A stretch of DNA of 64,000 bases from Alkalimonas cellulosilytica (GTDB taxonomy: Bacteria; Pseudomonadota; Gammaproteobacteria; Enterobacterales; Alteromonadaceae): positions 1 through 64,000 of the forward strand of contig NZ_JAUHLI010000002.1 of NCBI RefSeq assembly GCF_036325985.1, in the 5' to 3' direction. The translations under genes were made by a program, and so were the position numbers. Below, in pieces: positions 7,396 to 15,866 of the stretch (positions are counted from its first letter, which is position 1; every line of letters starts with the position of its first letter). The notes under the pieces are model-generated. The model searched no databases and had not been told where the DNA came from. It saw only the letters and a list, made by a program, of their open reading frames with translations.

Positions 7396-7839
7396 ATGCC
7401 GCAGATAGAGCGCAGTGCCCTGGTGTTTTACAGTGCGCAGCAGATGTTTGAGCTGGTGAATGATGTCAGCCGCTACCCTGAGTTTCTGCCCGGTTGCAAA
7501 GCTGCCAGGATTTTACGCCAAAGCGAGGCGCAAATGGAAGCCGAGCTCGAACTTGGCAAAGCAGGCTTGGGCAAATCCTTTACCACTTTGAATCAGTTGG
7601 AAGCACCCCATCGTATTGGGATGAGCCTGGTGAATGGCCCTTTTAAAAAGCTGCAGGGTGGCTGGACCTTTACCGAGCTGCAAAGCAATGCCTGCAAAGT
7701 TGAACTGAAACTGGAGTTTGAGTTTAGCAGTCGTTTGGTGGAACTGGCTTTTGGTAAAATTTTTAAAGAGCTGACTGCAGCCATGGTCAATGCCTTTACC
7801 GAGCGGGCAAAACAGGTGTATGGAGCCCCGAATGTCTGA
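7396..7839 (+). CDS. ratA: RatA / COQ10-START family protein
   Basis: 147 aa from the ATG at 7396, chosen because GAGGAG lies just upstream and because homologues begin MPQI. The sequence is one START/polyketide-cyclase (COQ10) domain: ERSALVFYSAQQMFELVNDV, YPEFLPGC, and the FKKLQGGWTF and KVELKLEFEFSSRLVELAFG strands. In E. coli RatA was reported to block 70S assembly, whereas the COQ10 family binds ubiquinone and supports respiration; the latter is the more conserved role. It overlaps ratB by 8 bp. Confidence 0.9.
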   Translation: MPQIERSALVFYSAQQMFELVNDVSRYPEFLPGCKAARILRQSEAQMEAELELGKAGLGKSFTTLNQLEAPHRIGMSLVNGPFKKLQGGWTFTELQSNACKVELKLEFEFSSRLVELAFGKIFKELTAAMVNAFTERAKQVYGAPNV

Positions 7840-8185
7840 TAGCATCACCATTGAAGTAGCTTATGCCTTACCGCAGAAACAATCCTTGTTAACGGTGACC
7901 GTACCGGCAGAGGCCAGTGTCGAACAAGCAATCCGCTTGTCTGGTATTTTGGAGCTTTACCCGGAGCTGGAGCTGGCAACGCAGAAGGTTGGGATCTGGA
8001 GCCGGGCGGTTAAGCTTAGCGACCCGTTAAAAGCAGGGGATCGCATCGAATTGTACCGACCTTTAATCGCTGATCCAAAAGAGCTGCGTCGCAAACGGGC
8101 AGAAAAAGCTAAGCAGGAAGGGCGGGCCAATCAGGTGACTGGTGGCAGGCCGCTGAAAACAGCCAAGGACAGTGAATCTGAGTAG
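7832..8185 (+). CDS. ratB: RnfH/RatB family ubiquitin-like protein
   Basis: 117 aa from the ATG at 7832, which overlaps the ratA stop. It has the UPF0125/RnfH beta-grasp fold pattern: ITIEVAYALPQKQSLLTVTV, VEQAIRLSGI, VGIWSR and LKAGDRIELYRPLIADPKELRRKRAE. The function is not settled; the family is consistently paired with ratA. A basic C-terminal tail (about 88-117) is low in complexity. Transcription ends in the terminator at 8221-8239. Confidence 0.9.
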   Translation: MSDSITIEVAYALPQKQSLLTVTVPAEASVEQAIRLSGILELYPELELATQKVGIWSRAVKLSDPLKAGDRIELYRPLIADPKELRRKRAEKAKQEGRANQVTGGRPLKTAKDSESE

Positions 8186-8215
8186 CCCCTGCTTTTAACT
8201 GCTTACGCAGGCAAT

Positions 8216-8243
8216 AAAAAAACCGGCATTTAGCCGGTTTCTT
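8216..8243. terminator. Bidirectional intrinsic terminator between ratB and bamE
   Basis: AACCGGC (8221-8227), 5-nt loop, GCCGGTT (8233-8239), with A-run on the left and T-rich sequence on the right, so it can serve both converging genes. Confidence 0.8.
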
Positions 8244-8268
8244 ATAATAAAGAGCGTGCAGCCGTGCT

Positions 8269-8628
8269 TTAGTTGTCCAGCGGCGTATTAAACTCTTCGG
8301 AAAGCTCAAAATCACCTTCAACTTTACTCAGACGACCTTCGTCGAAATGAACCACCAAAGCCCGTTCCATTTTATTGCCATTGCCGTACTGGATGGCGTA
8401 ATAGTAATGCCAGACATTGTCATCGAAGCTGTTTTGCGCCACTGGGTTGCCAAGTACAAAGCGTACCTGCTCTTTACTCATTTGCACCCGCAACTTATCA
8501 ATGTCGCGCTGCTCCATGTAATTGCCCTGTGGAATATCAATCCGGTAAATCCAGCTGCTGCAAGCAGTTAGCGTGATTACGCTGCTGAGGATAATCAGCC
8601 ATTTTGCTACTACATTCATGCTTTTCAT
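8269..8628 (-). CDS. bamE: Outer-membrane assembly lipoprotein BamE
   Basis: 119 aa from ATG at 8628 (MKSMNVVAKW). The longer open frame to 8703 would overlap recN and put extra residues before the signal peptide. A lipoprotein signal peptide ends in the lipobox LTAC around residue 23. The BamE/SmpA fold follows: YRIDIPQGNYMEQRDIDKLRVQMS, QVRFVLGNP and DNVWHYYYAI. It is a peripheral subunit of the BAM complex that inserts beta-barrel proteins, acting at the inner leaflet of the outer membrane. It lies 62 bp after recN. Confidence 0.95.
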   Translation of the reverse strand: MKSMNVVAKWLIILSSVITLTACSSWIYRIDIPQGNYMEQRDIDKLRVQMSKEQVRFVLGNPVAQNSFDDNVWHYYYAIQYGNGNKMERALVVHFDEGRLSKVEGDFELSEEFNTPLDN

Positions 8629-8690
8629 CGTTTTGTCCGTATCATGCTTCCTATCATACCTGAAGCGGCCAATAGCGTACAGCCTCAGAC

Positions 8691-10358
8691 TTAAGGTGCG
8701 CATAAAAGTTCACGGGCATTGGCCAGTGCACTGGCGCTGATGTTCTCGCCGGCCAGCAGGCGCGCAATCTCACTGACCCGCTCTTCGTCACTCAGGTTAC
8801 GAATACGGGTTTCGGTGGCAATGCCATCGGTGTACTTTTCCACAAACAGTTGCTGATGGCCCTGACTGGCAACTTGCGGCAGGTGGGTAATGCAGATCAC
8901 CTGGCAGCGCTCGCCGAGCTGACGCAACAAGCGGCCAACACCGGCTGCCACCGGACCACTGATCCCCACATCGACCTCATCAAAGATAAGGGTTGGGGTA
9001 GTGATTTGATCGGCCAGAATCACCTGCACTGCAAGGCTAATGCGGGATAACTCGCCGCCGGATGCCACCTTGTGCAGCGGTTGCAGCGGCTGGCCTGGGT
9101 TGGTACAGACCAAAAATTCGATTTTATCCAGCCCCAGGGCACTGGCTTTATCCAGTGATTGCGGGCTAACTTCAATCTGGAACTGGCCATTGTGCATGCT
9201 CAGTTCATGCATGCTTTGGCTGATCAGCGCACTGAGTTTTTCGGCGGCGCCCTGGCGCTGTTCCGTCAGTTTGGCTGCGCTTTGCTGGTAGTCGTGTTCG
9301 GCTTGTTGCAGCTGCAGGGCCAGTTCATCCAGCCGGGCATCATCGCGACTCAGCGCCTGCAATTGCTCACTCAGTTCCTGATGCTGCTGGTACAGTTCGT
9401 GTTCGCTGATTTGATGTTTACGGCTCAGTTGCAGCCACTGGCTCATTCGCTCGTCCACCAGTTGCAACCGTTCTGGATCCAGCTCCAGCTTTTCGCTGTA
9501 ATGCCGAAGCTCGCGGCTGGCTTCTTCAACCTGCACCAAGGCCTCGGCCAGCATTTGTTGCACCGGCGCTAAACTGTTATCCAGCCCGGCCAGCTGTTCC
9601 AACTGCTGGCAGGTGCTGCTCAGGGCCTGATAAATGGTAGTGTCATCGCTGTCGTACAGCTGGGCCAACGCACTCTGACTGTCACACAGTAACTGCTGTC
9701 CATGGCTCAGCCGGTTGTGCTCTGCTTCCAGTTCGGTAAATTCCTGCTCACCCGGTGCAAACTGATCGAGTTCGGCCACCTGATATTCCAGCAACTGCTG
9801 CTGTGCTTCGCGCTGCTGACAGGCTTGCTGCAATTGCTGCTGTTCGCGCTTGAGTTGCTGCCACTGCTGCCAATGCTGTTTGGTCTGCTGCAGGCTGCTG
9901 TCGTGGTTGGCAAAGGCATCCAGCAACTGGCGCTGATAATCCGACTTTAACAGCAACTGATGGGCATGTTGGCCATGAATGCTTAGCAGATGCTGGCCCA
10001 GGGCCTTCAGTTGCTGCGCCGGTACCTGTACGCCATTGATGTAGCCGCGGGAACGGCCTTCGCTGCTGATCACCCGGCGAATAATGCACTCCTGGCCCAT
10101 GGCCAGATCTTGCTGCTCCAGCCATTGCTGAGCAGCTGGCAACTGACTGACATCAAAGCTGGCGACGATATCGGCTTTATCGGCACCAGGGCGAACCATT
10201 GAAGCTTCCGCCCGCTCCCCCAAACAAAGTGCTAAGGCGTCCAGTGCAATCGACTTGCCGGCACCGGTTTCGCCGGTAATGCTGGTCATGCCCTGCTGCC
10301 AGTCCAGCTCCAGTGCACGAACGATGGCAAAATTACTGATATGAAGATGGGACAGCAT
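8691..10358 (-). CDS. recN: DNA repair protein RecN
   Basis: 555 aa, normal length. An SMC-like ATPase: Walker A GETGAGKS at 29-36, a long Gln/Glu/Leu-rich coiled coil (about 150-370) and the C-terminal half-site with ASGGELSRISLAVQV and Walker B LIFDEVDVGISG. It acts in double-strand break repair with RecA. The promoter region has two abutting LexA-type boxes (10383-10413), which fits its role as a major SOS gene. The central region is strikingly glutamine-rich. Confidence 0.97.
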   Translation of the reverse strand: MLSHLHISNFAIVRALELDWQQGMTSITGETGAGKSIALDALALCLGERAEASMVRPGADKADIVASFDVSQLPAAQQWLEQQDLAMGQECIIRRVISSEGRSRGYINGVQVPAQQLKALGQHLLSIHGQHAHQLLLKSDYQRQLLDAFANHDSSLQQTKQHWQQWQQLKREQQQLQQACQQREAQQQLLEYQVAELDQFAPGEQEFTELEAEHNRLSHGQQLLCDSQSALAQLYDSDDTTIYQALSSTCQQLEQLAGLDNSLAPVQQMLAEALVQVEEASRELRHYSEKLELDPERLQLVDERMSQWLQLSRKHQISEHELYQQHQELSEQLQALSRDDARLDELALQLQQAEHDYQQSAAKLTEQRQGAAEKLSALISQSMHELSMHNGQFQIEVSPQSLDKASALGLDKIEFLVCTNPGQPLQPLHKVASGGELSRISLAVQVILADQITTPTLIFDEVDVGISGPVAAGVGRLLRQLGERCQVICITHLPQVASQGHQQLFVEKYTDGIATETRIRNLSDEERVSEIARLLAGENISASALANARELLCAP

Positions 10359-10382
10359 AGGGCACCTCGCAAGGCTAGTTTA

Positions 10383-10413
10383 CTGTTTAAATAGACAGTG
10401 TAAATCTATACAG
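10383..10413. promoter_or_regulatory. Tandem LexA (SOS) boxes of recN
   Basis: CTGTTTAAATAGACAG at 10383-10398 matches CTGT-N8-ACAG exactly. GTGTAAATCTATACAG at 10398-10413 matches with one change and shares one base with the first. Both lie 25-55 bp upstream of the recN start. E. coli recN also has more than one LexA site. Confidence 0.8.
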
Positions 10414-10495
10414 TAATCTGGCATTTTGCAAGAGCACACTGCTGATTTTTTGCTTAGGTTAGCTGCGGGGCTAGTGGCCGCAGCTCAACTGCGCT

Positions 10496-11377
10496 TTAAT
10501 ACAGCCGGCTACCCCAACCAAGTTTATTTCTTAGTACATGGTAGTAGCTGTAGCCTGGTGGGTGGATCAGCCTGAGTGGCCGCGGGTGTTTGCGGATAAA
10601 AATATCATCGCCTGGCATGACAGCCAGGATCACATGGCTGTCGCAGCTGATCTGCAGATGGGCATCGTTGCTGTCGGCCACTTTTAACTGAATTTCACTG
10701 TTCCCGGCCACCACCAAAGGACGGCTGCTTAAGGTGTGTGGGAACATTGGCACCAGCGTCATCGCATCCAGATCCGGTGTCAGGATCGGGCCACCGCCGG
10801 ATAAAGAGTAAGCGGTGGAGCCGGTTGGCGTGCTGATAATCAAACCATCTGAGCGCTGGCTAAACACAAACTCGTCGTTGATGTAGGCTTCAAACTCAAT
10901 CATATGCGCCACTTTATCGGCGTGCAGTACGGCTTCATTCACTGCACTGTTGCTGCTTTTAATGGTGCCGTGGCGGTGCACCGAAATTTCCAGTAAATTG
11001 CGCAGCTCGGTTTTGAAATTGCCGGCCAGCACTTCGCTCAGTGGCTGTTCGAAGCCCTCAGGCGACAGATCGGTTAAAAAGCCCAGGTTACCGCGGTTGA
11101 CACCAAGCACCGCGATATCGGAGCGGGCCAAGACCCGGGCAGCACCCAGCATATTGCCATCACCACCTACCACTATGGCCAGATCGCAGCGTTTGCCGAT
11201 ATCGACCAAATCCAGCACCCTGGCTTCAGTCAGCTCCAGTGTGCGGGCTACTTTTTGTTCCAGATAGACTGTCAGGCCCCGGGCTTCCAGAAAACGGTGC
11301 AGGGCCACCAGCGTTTGGTTGGCGCCTTCGTGGTTTGGTTTGCCAATCAGGCCAATGGTTTGAAATGCGGAGGTCAT
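10496..11377 (-). CDS. nadK: NAD kinase
   Basis: 293 aa, typical size. It phosphorylates NAD to NADP in the cytoplasm. The signature GGDGNML is at 71-77 (catalytic Asp73). NEAVLHADK follows in the middle, then the glycine-rich TGSTAYSLSGGGPI element that binds the nicotinamide side, and VAGNSEIQL. It is the next gene after recN on the same strand, divergent from hrcA-grpE, a common gammaproteobacterial order. Confidence 0.97.
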   Translation of the reverse strand: MTSAFQTIGLIGKPNHEGANQTLVALHRFLEARGLTVYLEQKVARTLELTEARVLDLVDIGKRCDLAIVVGGDGNMLGAARVLARSDIAVLGVNRGNLGFLTDLSPEGFEQPLSEVLAGNFKTELRNLLEISVHRHGTIKSSNSAVNEAVLHADKVAHMIEFEAYINDEFVFSQRSDGLIISTPTGSTAYSLSGGGPILTPDLDAMTLVPMFPHTLSSRPLVVAGNSEIQLKVADSNDAHLQISCDSHVILAVMPGDDIFIRKHPRPLRLIHPPGYSYYHVLRNKLGWGSRLY

Positions 11378-11438
11378 GGCATTCTTTGTTGCTGCGGGTT
11401 CTTATGGTCAGTATACCCGGAAATAAAGCCGTCACAAC

Positions 11439-11486
11439 CGCTGACTTGTTTTTAGCGCTGACTTGTTTTTGACACAACAGCCCCCA
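11439..11486 (+). promoter_or_regulatory. Tandem 15-bp repeat and possible sigma-32 promoter before hrcA
   Basis: CGCTGACTTGTTTTT occurs at 11439-11453 and again at 11456-11470. The second copy supplies CTTGTT, which with CCCCAGAT (11482-11489) makes a weak sigma-32-like pair with 14-bp spacing, the same spacing as the grpE promoter. Confidence 0.3.
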
Positions 11487-11517
11487 GATTAAGCAGAACC
11501 AACCACAGGTAGTGATT

Positions 11518-12531
11518 ATGAATGCCCGTCTTGCACGCGCCGATGTAATTTTAAAAATGATCGTGGAGCAGTACCTGGCCGATGGCCAGCCGGTGTCCTC
11601 GAAGTTTATTGCTGCCCAGGAAGGTCTGGACGTCAGCCCGGCCACCGTGCGCAATACCATGGTGCAGCTGGAGCAATCCGGCCTGATCCGCTCTCCACAC
11701 ACTTCGGCTGGCCGTATTCCCACCACTCAGGGCATTCGTGAGTTTTTCAATCGCATGCTGCAACTGCAGCCACTGCCCATGCGCTGGCTGCAGCAGGTGC
11801 AAAAGCAATTGCCGCTGGAGCTGCCAGTGTCTTTACTGTGCCAGCGTGCCGGCCAGCTGCTGACCAACTTAACCGGTTGCGTCGCCATTATCAGCCCACC
11901 CAAGGCCGGTGAGCGGATTATTCGGCAGGTTGATTTGGTCAGGCTGGCCGCCGATAGTCTGCTGTTGGTGGTGATCGATGAAGATGGGGATATTTTGCAC
12001 CGGGTATTGCATCACAAAAGCCAGGTGGATAACGCCACCTTAAGCCAGGGCCTGTGCTTGCTGAATGCGGCTTTATCCGGTGTGCAGTGGCAAGAAGGCA
12101 TGTCACGGCTGGAAATTATGGCGCAGCGCGAGCAGGGGGCTTTGCAGCAACTGGTCAGCCGGGTGCTCGGCCAATTGGGCCTGGATGAAATGCAGCAGCA
12201 TCAGCCGCTGATCTATGGCCAGCATCAGTTGCTGCTGTCACCAGAGTATCAGCGCAATCCGGCGCTGCAGCAGGTATTTTCCATGCTGGAAAATCCGGCT
12301 GGTTTGGTACGCTTTCTGCAAACACTCAGCTGCGATGATCATGTCAAGTTGGTGCTGGGAAAAGAAACTGGGTTTGCCGAGCTGGCCAGTGTCAGTCTTA
12401 TCGTGCAGCGCTATCAGCAAAGTCCGCATCGTTTTATTGCGCTGCTGGGCCCAAGACGCATGCCGTATGGGCAATTTGTGCCATTGATTGAAGCCTGCAG
12501 CCGGCAGTTAAATTTAAACTTGAATCCGTAA
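11518..12531 (+). CDS. hrcA: Heat-inducible transcription repressor HrcA
   Basis: 337 aa from ATG 11518 (MNARLARADVILKMIVEQYL); a GTG two codons earlier is possible. The N-terminal winged helix includes DGQPVSSKFIAAQEGLDVSPATVRNTMVQLE and HTSAGRIPTTQGIREF, hallmark HrcA sequences. A dimerisation/GAF-like part follows, ending in LLGPRRMPYGQFVPLI. HrcA normally represses groESL and sometimes dnaK through CIRCE elements. No CIRCE is seen upstream of hrcA, grpE or dnaK here, so its targets are probably outside the window. It directly precedes grpE. Confidence 0.95.
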   Translation: MNARLARADVILKMIVEQYLADGQPVSSKFIAAQEGLDVSPATVRNTMVQLEQSGLIRSPHTSAGRIPTTQGIREFFNRMLQLQPLPMRWLQQVQKQLPLELPVSLLCQRAGQLLTNLTGCVAIISPPKAGERIIRQVDLVRLAADSLLLVVIDEDGDILHRVLHHKSQVDNATLSQGLCLLNAALSGVQWQEGMSRLEIMAQREQGALQQLVSRVLGQLGLDEMQQHQPLIYGQHQLLLSPEYQRNPALQQVFSMLENPAGLVRFLQTLSCDDHVKLVLGKETGFAELASVSLIVQRYQQSPHRFIALLGPRRMPYGQFVPLIEACSRQLNLNLNP

Positions 12532-12546
12532 AATCCATCCCCATAT
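12519..12546 (+). promoter_or_regulatory. Sigma-32 promoter of grpE
   Basis: CTTGAA (12519-12524), 14-bp spacer and CCCCATAT (12539-12546). It overlaps the 3' end of hrcA and lies 55 bp before the grpE ATG. Confidence 0.75.
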
Positions 12547-12600
12547 AGCAACCAGACCTTTGGCTAAGCCAAGAAGCAGGTATTTTTGGAGATTGAGTGA

Positions 12601-13188
12601 ATGACTGAGCAACAAGCCCCCCAGACCCCGGAAGAAGAAGTGCAGGTCCAGAGCAGCCCGGAGCAGGCAGAGCAAGATACGGTAGAGGTGTCCTCCGAGC
12701 AAAGTGTGATCGACAAACTGGAAGCAGAAATTGCCCAACTGCGGAAGCAGGTCGCCGATCAGCAGGATGCAATGTTGCGGATTAAAGCCGAAGCAGAAAA
12801 CACCCGCCGCCGTGCCAGTCAGGATGTGGAAAAAGCCCATAAGTTTGCGCTGGAAAAGTTTGCCAACGATTTGCTGCCAGTGGTAGATAACCTGGAGCGT
12901 GCGCTTGGTTTTATCGACAAAGACAACGACACCATGAACTCGGTGGCCGAAGGGGTGGAACTGACACTGAAAAGCTTCCTCGACACCGTGGAAAAATTCG
13001 GCGTGCAGCAACTGGATCCACAAGGCCAGCCGTTTAACCCGGAGCAGCACCAGGCCATGTCGATGATGGAAACCGCCGATGTGGCGCCCAACACCGTTAC
13101 CTTTGTGATGCAAAAAGGCTACGAGCTGAACGGCCGCTTATTGCGCCCGGCCATGGTGGGTGTGTCCAAGGCGCCGACTGCTGAGTAG
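12601..13188 (+). CDS. grpE: Nucleotide exchange factor GrpE
   Basis: 195 aa. An acidic, disordered N-terminus (about 1-40) is followed by the long dimerising helix (IDKLEAEIAQLRKQVADQQDAMLRIKAEAENTRRRA, cut here into residues 37-72) and the C-terminal beta domain with MVGVSKAP. It releases ADP from DnaK in the DnaK-DnaJ-GrpE refolding cycle. dnaK and dnaJ are about 25 kb away, separated by the pectin locus, but share the same promoter type. GGAG lies near the ATG. Confidence 0.96.
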   Translation: MTEQQAPQTPEEEVQVQSSPEQAEQDTVEVSSEQSVIDKLEAEIAQLRKQVADQQDAMLRIKAEAENTRRRASQDVEKAHKFALEKFANDLLPVVDNLERALGFIDKDNDTMNSVAEGVELTLKSFLDTVEKFGVQQLDPQGQPFNPEQHQAMSMMETADVAPNTVTFVMQKGYELNGRLLRPAMVGVSKAPTAE

Positions 13189-13210
13189 TTTCGTTTTCTT
13201 ACCTGAGAAG

Positions 13211-13236
13211 AACCGGCTTTTTTGGCCGGTTTTTTA
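13211..13236 (+). terminator. Intrinsic terminator of grpE
   Basis: AACCGGC-(7 nt)-GCCGGTT followed by TTTTT, 22 bp after the grpE stop. Confidence 0.85.
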
Positions 13237-13252
13237 TGGCATGCTGAATAGC

Positions 13253-13279
13253 GAAAAAAAGAGCCAGCTTGCGCTGGCC
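13253..13279 (-). terminator. Intrinsic terminator of the GH105 gene
   Basis: On the minus strand GCCAGC-GCAA-GCTGGC is followed by TCTTTTTTTC, 17 bp after the GH105 stop codon. Confidence 0.75.
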
Positions 13280-13295
13280 CAACCCTTAGAAGAAC

Positions 13296-15776
13296 TCAGT
13301 GGTCGATGCCTAGCAACCTGGCAATTTGCACGCCGGCCATGATGAAAGGGCTGTTGGCTTTGGCATCATTACGAAAAACCGGTTCGCTCATGTAGTACTG
13401 GTAGCTGCCATCGCGGCCAAAGCCGAGACCAGCCACCTGTACGGTATTGACGAAACTGATGCTGTCATCCGGATGCACCAGCACAAACTCCTGCAGCAAG
13501 CCCTGATAGGCTTTTAAGGCGGTATCCCTGTACTGCTGCGGCAGGTATCCCTGGTTCAGAGCTTTGGCATAAAAGTAGGTGAACATGGCGCTGGCAGAGG
13601 CTTCCAGATAGTTGCCGGTTGCTTCCGGTTGATCCAGGATCTGGAACCAGGTGCCGGACTCGCTGTCCTGATAGCGCGCCAAAGTCGCTGCCAAATCGCT
13701 GATCATATGCAGCAGTGGCTCACGCAGCTCGGTTTGCTCGGCAGGAATGTAGTCCAGCACATCGACCAATGCCATGGTGAGCCAGCCCAGACCACGGCCC
13801 CAAAAATGCGGCGATAGACCGGTTTCTGGGTCGGCCCAGACTTGCTGACGGCCTTCATCCCAGGCGTGGTAATACAGGCCGGTGGCAGGGTCTCGCAGCA
13901 GCTGATACACCAGTTCAAACTCTTTCACTACCTCTTTCAGTGCCTTGCCATCTTCAAACTCGCTGCTGTAATAGGCGAGGAAGGGCATGCCCATGTAGAC
14001 GCCATCCAGCCATAGCTGATGGGGGTAGACTTGTTTATGCCAGAAGGCACCATCGGCAGTACGCGGGTGCTCGGCCAGTTGCTGGCGCAGCAAATCCAGT
14101 GCCTGACGATGATGAGGTTTGGCATCGCGCAGGTAATGACGCAGCAGAATCAAACCGGTATTGATGCTGTCGATGTTGTATTTTTTGATGTCGTAGGTGT
14201 GGATATCGCCTTGCTCGGTGATAAAGGAGTCCACCACATCAACAATCACTTGTTGCCACTCAGCATTTGGACGCAATTCAAATAAATCATCGTAGGCTTG
14301 CAGCAAAAGGCCGGTGGTGTATTCCCAGGTAGCGGGCCTACGGCGCTCAAAATCCCAGCCGCCGTAGCGGTAATAAGGGGTTTGGCGGATCATTTCACTG
14401 GCAGCCAGTCGCTCAGACCAATCCAGTGCCCGCTCCGCCGTCAGGGGTTGCTGCACCAGCGCATCGGTCAGGGCTGTATTCAGTCGTACCCTGGGGGTGA
14501 GCGTCAGTGCTTCAATCTGCTGGTCCAGATAAGCTACGAATTCATCTTTGCTTTGAATGCCGCCCGGCTCCCCTTGCCAGGCGGCCAAGAAGTAATACTC
14601 CATCCGTTGGTCGGGAACCCGGATCAATGACACCAGATTGTGCTCATCTTCGGTTTGCTGTAGCCGGGTACTGCGTTTAAACAGCAGCGCCATCCCCAGT
14701 TGATCGCCAGCCAGGCTTTGGTCGCCCCAGGTAGCGACATAGGTCCAGGCGTGACCGGTTATCTCTTGCGGGCCATGGATTACTTCGGTTCCCGGGTGCT
14801 TCACCAAGCCTATCGCCATATGCGGCAAGCTCTCGGACAGTTCCAACCGGGTATGCACCAGGCGACTACCTGGCGTCATGGAAAAGTTGGCTGTTAAATC
14901 CAGGGTTTTACCGGCAATTTGCCAGTCCTGATAATGGATCTGCATGCCGGAATAGAGGGGGCCACTTTCGTGGATGCGGGCACTGTGCTGACCTACCTCC
15001 GATACCAGTTGCACCTGCTCACCATCCCAGAAACCATAGCCGCCAGCGCCTAAAGTCAGGCCTACTTTCAGAATATCCATGCCCCAGTCGGCCATGGCAT
15101 GGTAAGACTGATAACCATCCTGGCCAACATCCTGCAGTACCAGCTGCTGCGTTTTTTTGCCGAAAATATCAAAGCCATTGCGCCAGTCCAGATAAATCCG
15201 GTAGCCAACCCGATCCGATTCGATACCTGGGCCTTCATAGCGGATCCACTCGGAGTGATCGGTGTATTGCTCCGGAGCCGTGAGTTCGGTCACATTCACA
15301 AAATCACCGCCATGGTACTTGGCACCCTGCCATTCACCGCCGACTTTATGGGATATTTCCGCCTGAGTACGGGCAGGCCAGGCTTGTTGCCTGAAGCGAA
15401 TGGGATCCTGCAGTACCTGCAGCTGCTGGCGCTCAGCTGCGGCCATCGAAAGGTGCAGGTACAAGGTGTCTTTTTCGCCATCACCACTGTGGTCGATCAA
15501 TTGGCTTGGGATCAGATGCTCTTGTTGCATCACCACCAGAGCGGTTGCTTCAGCAGCGGTTATCCCCAAATCGGTAAAGGGCAACAGCAGAGGTTGATCT
15601 GGCCGGGAAAAGTCGGATGGGTTTTGCACCTCCAGGCTGGCAATCTGCTGCACTGCGGTGCTGTTGATCGATTCGGCAACCGTACTGGTTTGAGGTTGTT
15701 TACTATCGCAGCCGCTAAGGACTGCCAGCGCGAATAAAGACGCTGTCAGTGAAAGAAAAGGGGATCTTGCTTGCAT
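13296..15776 (-). CDS. DUF4861-GH105 fusion lipoprotein, unsaturated uronyl hydrolase
   Basis: 826 aa from ATG 15776, chosen because it gives a clean lipoprotein signal peptide with lipobox LSGC. Residues about 60-430 resemble DUF4861 (GDGEKDTLYLHLSM, YEGPGIESDRVGYRIYLDWRN, TYVATWGDQSLAG). Residues about 470-820 are a GH105/GH88-type (alpha/alpha)6 barrel with the expected catalytic aspartate Asp591 in WLDGVYMGMPF and the conserved HFWGRGLGWLTMALVDVLDY. GH105 enzymes remove the unsaturated uronate from the end of lyase-made pectin fragments. The product is probably anchored in the periplasm. It follows the TonB-dependent receptor gene, with a terminator-like hairpin between. GH105 usually occurs as a single-domain protein; here both units are in one chain. 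Confidence 0.88.
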   Translation of the reverse strand: MQARSPFLSLTASLFALAVLSGCDSKQPQTSTVAESINSTAVQQIASLEVQNPSDFSRPDQPLLLPFTDLGITAAEATALVVMQQEHLIPSQLIDHSGDGEKDTLYLHLSMAAAERQQLQVLQDPIRFRQQAWPARTQAEISHKVGGEWQGAKYHGGDFVNVTELTAPEQYTDHSEWIRYEGPGIESDRVGYRIYLDWRNGFDIFGKKTQQLVLQDVGQDGYQSYHAMADWGMDILKVGLTLGAGGYGFWDGEQVQLVSEVGQHSARIHESGPLYSGMQIHYQDWQIAGKTLDLTANFSMTPGSRLVHTRLELSESLPHMAIGLVKHPGTEVIHGPQEITGHAWTYVATWGDQSLAGDQLGMALLFKRSTRLQQTEDEHNLVSLIRVPDQRMEYYFLAAWQGEPGGIQSKDEFVAYLDQQIEALTLTPRVRLNTALTDALVQQPLTAERALDWSERLAASEMIRQTPYYRYGGWDFERRRPATWEYTTGLLLQAYDDLFELRPNAEWQQVIVDVVDSFITEQGDIHTYDIKKYNIDSINTGLILLRHYLRDAKPHHRQALDLLRQQLAEHPRTADGAFWHKQVYPHQLWLDGVYMGMPFLAYYSSEFEDGKALKEVVKEFELVYQLLRDPATGLYYHAWDEGRQQVWADPETGLSPHFWGRGLGWLTMALVDVLDYIPAEQTELREPLLHMISDLAATLARYQDSESGTWFQILDQPEATGNYLEASASAMFTYFYAKALNQGYLPQQYRDTALKAYQGLLQEFVLVHPDDSISFVNTVQVAGLGFGRDGSYQYYMSEPVFRNDAKANSPFIMAGVQIARLLGIDH

Positions 15777-15821
15777 GTGTATTTTCACGATCTCTACCTG
15801 TGCTTGCATCAGTAAGGTGGA

Positions 15822-15844
15822 TAAAAAGGAGCCATCCATGGCTC
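15822..15844 (-). terminator. Terminator-like hairpin between the receptor and GH105 genes
   Basis: On the minus strand GAGCCAT-GG-ATGGCTC is followed by CTTTTTATC. The two-base loop is tight, so termination may be partial, giving less GH105 than receptor. Confidence 0.5.
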
Positions 15845-15866
15845 AACGGGATCCTTAGGGCAACGT

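Noticed and set aside
11439..12600. CIRCE element near hrcA/grpE
   Set aside because: Looked for TTAGCACTC-N9-GAGTGCTAA and near matches; none found there or before dnaK.
12514..13113. Long minus-strand open frame opposite grpE
   Set aside because: It lies wholly antisense to grpE, its protein has no recognisable family, and its His/Phe/Leu-rich composition is what the complement of a Gln/Glu-rich gene gives.
15099..15737. Plus-strand open frame of 212 codons inside the GH105 gene
   Set aside because: Antisense to a clear GH105 gene; no family or ribosome-binding site.
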